Source: Puniceicoccales bacterium
GTDB taxonomy: Bacteria > Verrucomicrobiota > Verrucomicrobiia > Opitutales > UBA953
DNA length: 6,334 nucleotides
NCBI GenBank assembly: GCA_031284845.1
Contig: JAITXH010000033.1
Span: 1-6,334 of the forward strand
Reading direction: 5' to 3'
The notes under the pieces were generated by a model. That model had not been told where the DNA came from. It searched no databases and saw only the letters and a program-made list of their open reading frames with translations. Each line of letters starts with the position of its first letter. Position 1 is the first letter of the stretch. The position numbers and the translations under genes are program-made. Shown in pieces: positions 4,608-6,334 of this stretch.

Positions 4608-6334
4608 GTGAACACCTCTTTTTCTTTGCTCGAACACGGCTTTCTCACCCTAGCCACAATCACACCGGAACTGCGCCTCGGCGACGTCACCGCAAATGTG
4701 GCATTGATAAAGGCTGCCGCACGCCGGGCGGCAGACGAGGGCGCGGCACTCATCGTCTTCCCCGAATTGAGCCTGACGGGGTATTCCTGCGGCGACCTTT
4801 TTTATCAAGAGACACTGCTGCTGGCCGCACGCGCCGGGTTGGCTGAACTGGCCGCATTCACACGCGAAATCGAAGCCTCGCTCGTCGTCGGCCTGCCGCT
4901 GGCCGCGCAGGGGCGTCTTTACAACATCGCCGCATTTCTCTCCGGAGGGCGTGTCACCGGCCTCGTGCCCAAGACTCATCTGCCCAACACGGGCGAATTT
5001 TACGAACAGCGCTGGTTCTCGTCGGGGAGTGTCTGGACGGGCGGCGACACCTTCAATCTCGATGGCACGGAGACTCCATTTGGCACCGATTTGCTCTTTC
5101 AGGCGGAGAACATGCGCGAGTGTGTCGTGGGGCTGGAAGTCTGCGAGGACCTCTGGGCCACAGAGCCGCCGAGCGGGAAACAGGCACTGGCCGGGGCCAC
5201 CGTGATTTGCAACGCCTCGGCGGGCAATGAACTGCTCGGCAAATCCGGCTACCGGCGCGAGCTTGTCGTCCAGCAATCCGCCCGCTGCATCGCCGCCTAT
5301 GCCTACGCCAACTCGGGGCCAAATGAATCCAGCACGGATGTGGTGTTCAGCGGGCATGGCCTCATCGCCAAAAATGGCCAGCTCATCGCCGAATCGGAAC
5401 GCTTTTCGTTTGAAGACGCCATGTTGATTTCCCAAGTGGACATCCGCCGCCTCTTGCACGAACGGCGTATCAACAGCACATGGTTTGGCTCGACTGCGCC
5501 AAAATTCCGCCGCTTGCCGTTCCGCATCGAGACACCGGCCCGTGCATCCGCCCGCTTGCGCCGCCGCATCTCGCCCACGCCTTTCGTGCCCTCAGACCCC
5601 ACACGGCGCGACGAAAACTGTCTCGAGATTTTTTCCATCCAAGCCGCAGGTCTCTCAAGGCGCATCCGGCACATCGGGACGAAGACCGTCACGCTGGGCG
5701 TCTCCGGCGGGCTGGACTCCACGCTGGCCCTCCTCGTCTGCGTGGAGGCGTTCAACCGGCTCGGCCTGGACCGGCGCGGCATCAACGCCGTCACTATGCC
5801 CGGCCCGGGCACCACGGAACGCACGCGCACCAACGCCAAGCGCCTGTGTGCGCAACTGGGAGTCTCCGAACAGGAGATCCCTATTCATGCAGCCTTTGAA
5901 CAACACCTGCGCGACATCGGGCATCCGGCGAACCGGCACGACCTCACCTACGAAAACGCACAGGCCCGCGAACGCACGCACATCCTCATGGATCTGGCCG
6001 GGCAGACGGGAGGCTTTGTCGTGGGCACGGGAGACTTGTCCGAAGCGGCTCTGGGCTGGTGCACGTTCAACGGCGACCACATTTCCATGTATCATGTGAA
6101 TATCGGCGTGCCCAAGACTCTCGTGCGCCACCTCGTCTCGTGGGCCGCACATGCACGCTACGTGGATGAGACGCGCATCACGCTGGACGATATTTGTGCG
6201 ACACCGGTCAGCCCCGAGTTGTTGCCACCCGCGCCCGACGGCTCCATTGCGCAGGAGACAGAGCGTCTGGTCGGGCCTTACGAACTGCACGACTTCTTCC
6301 TCTACCACTTCGTCCGCATCGGCAGTTCGCCCAG
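4608..6334 (+). CDS. nadE: Glutamine-dependent NAD+ synthase, C-terminus beyond the window
   Basis: NadE amidates nicotinic acid adenine dinucleotide to NAD+ using ATP and ammonia released from glutamine. The first 575 residues are present. Residues 1 to about 290 form the nitrilase-type glutaminase with Glu53 (FPELSLTGY), Lys122 (PKTHLPN) and Cys179 (LEVCEDLW), spacing close to the Mycobacterium tuberculosis enzyme (52, 121, 176). Residues from about 340 form the synthetase: SGGLDS pyrophosphate loop (366-371), MPGPGTTERT (397-406), VGTGDLSEAALGW (472-484), N-G-D-H, VPKTLVRHLV and ELHDFFLYHF (559-568). The usual MPGFGTT has Pro at position 400. Roughly 70-100 residues should follow. No ATG lies near the expected N-terminus; I chose GTG 4608 because the triad numbering then fits, but TTG 4596 has a better-placed purine run and ATG 4512 is also in frame. 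The start is uncertain; the identity is not. Confidence 0.96.
   Translation, partial: MNTSFSLLEHGFLTLATITPELRLGDVTANVALIKAAARRAADEGAALIVFPELSLTGYSCGDLFYQETLLLAARAGLAELAAFTREIEASLVVGLPLAAQGRLYNIAAFLSGGRVTGLVPKTHLPNTGEFYEQRWFSSGSVWTGGDTFNLDGTETPFGTDLLFQAENMRECVVGLEVCEDLWATEPPSGKQALAGATVICNASAGNELLGKSGYRRELVVQQSARCIAAYAYANSGPNESSTDVVFSGHGLIAKNGQLIAESERFSFEDAMLISQVDIRRLLHERRINSTWFGSTAPKFRRLPFRIETPARASARLRRRISPTPFVPSDPTRRDENCLEIFSIQAAGLSRRIRHIGTKTVTLGVSGGLDSTLALLVCVEAFNRLGLDRRGINAVTMPGPGTTERTRTNAKRLCAQLGVSEQEIPIHAAFEQHLRDIGHPANRHDLTYENAQARERTHILMDLAGQTGGFVVGTGDLSEAALGWCTFNGDHISMYHVNIGVPKTLVRHLVSWAAHARYVDETRITLDDICATPVSPELLPPAPDGSIAQETERLVGPYELHDFFLYHFVRIGSSP

Noticed and set aside
4650..5459. A 269-residue open frame on the minus strand opposite nadE
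   Set aside because: It lies antisense to the glutaminase domain with its full triad and has no recognisable motif of its own.
5655..6308. A 217-residue minus-strand frame opposite the NadE synthetase domain
   Set aside because: It is antisense to conserved motifs (SGGLDS, VGTGDLSE) and shows no family resemblance.

Overview
The window holds five protein genes, four complete and one cut by the right edge, and all of them are housekeeping or recycling functions. From left to right they are: a fused nucleotidyltransferase/sugar kinase that looks like MurU joined to AmgK (minus strand), trpA (plus), thiG (minus), an AguB-type N-carbamoylputrescine amidase (minus), and a glutamine-dependent NAD+ synthase, nadE (plus), that runs off the right end. 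Base composition is GC-rich in the genes and AT-rich in the first 180 bases. Shine-Dalgarno motifs are mostly weak, the gene order is unlike Proteobacteria or Firmicutes, and an intergenic motif of the type 'tccgtgtaatccgtggtt' is present. Together these make me think of Verrucomicrobiota, perhaps the Opitutales. That is an impression from sequence style, not a demonstrated placement.

Layout: 1-179 is AT-rich non-coding sequence with short direct and inverted repeats, one of which is a near copy of the 3' end of the neighbouring gene. 180-1817 is the murU-amgK-like fusion. 1818-1924 is a divergent intergenic region, followed by trpA (1925-2737). trpA and thiG converge and share their stop codons in a 4-base TTAA overlap at 2734-2737. 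thiG (2734-3495) and the amidase (3547-4413) are co-directional, 51 bases apart, and could be one transcript. 4414-4607 is a second divergent intergenic region. nadE starts at about 4608 with a non-ATG codon and is still open at 6334.

The genes do not form one pathway. The fusion would recycle cell-wall MurNAc to UDP-MurNAc. trpA makes indole for tryptophan, ThiG makes the thiazole of thiamine, the amidase is the last step from agmatine to putrescine, and NadE finishes NAD+. trpA has no trpB beside it, thiG has no thiS/thiH/thiF beside it, and the amidase has no agmatine deiminase beside it, so partners must lie elsewhere. I see no tRNA, rRNA, CRISPR array, insertion sequence or phage gene, and no convincing novel defence or mobile system. 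The points most worth a second look are the domain fusion, the duplicated gene end in the left flank, the shared stop codons and the pyrimidine-rich leaders.
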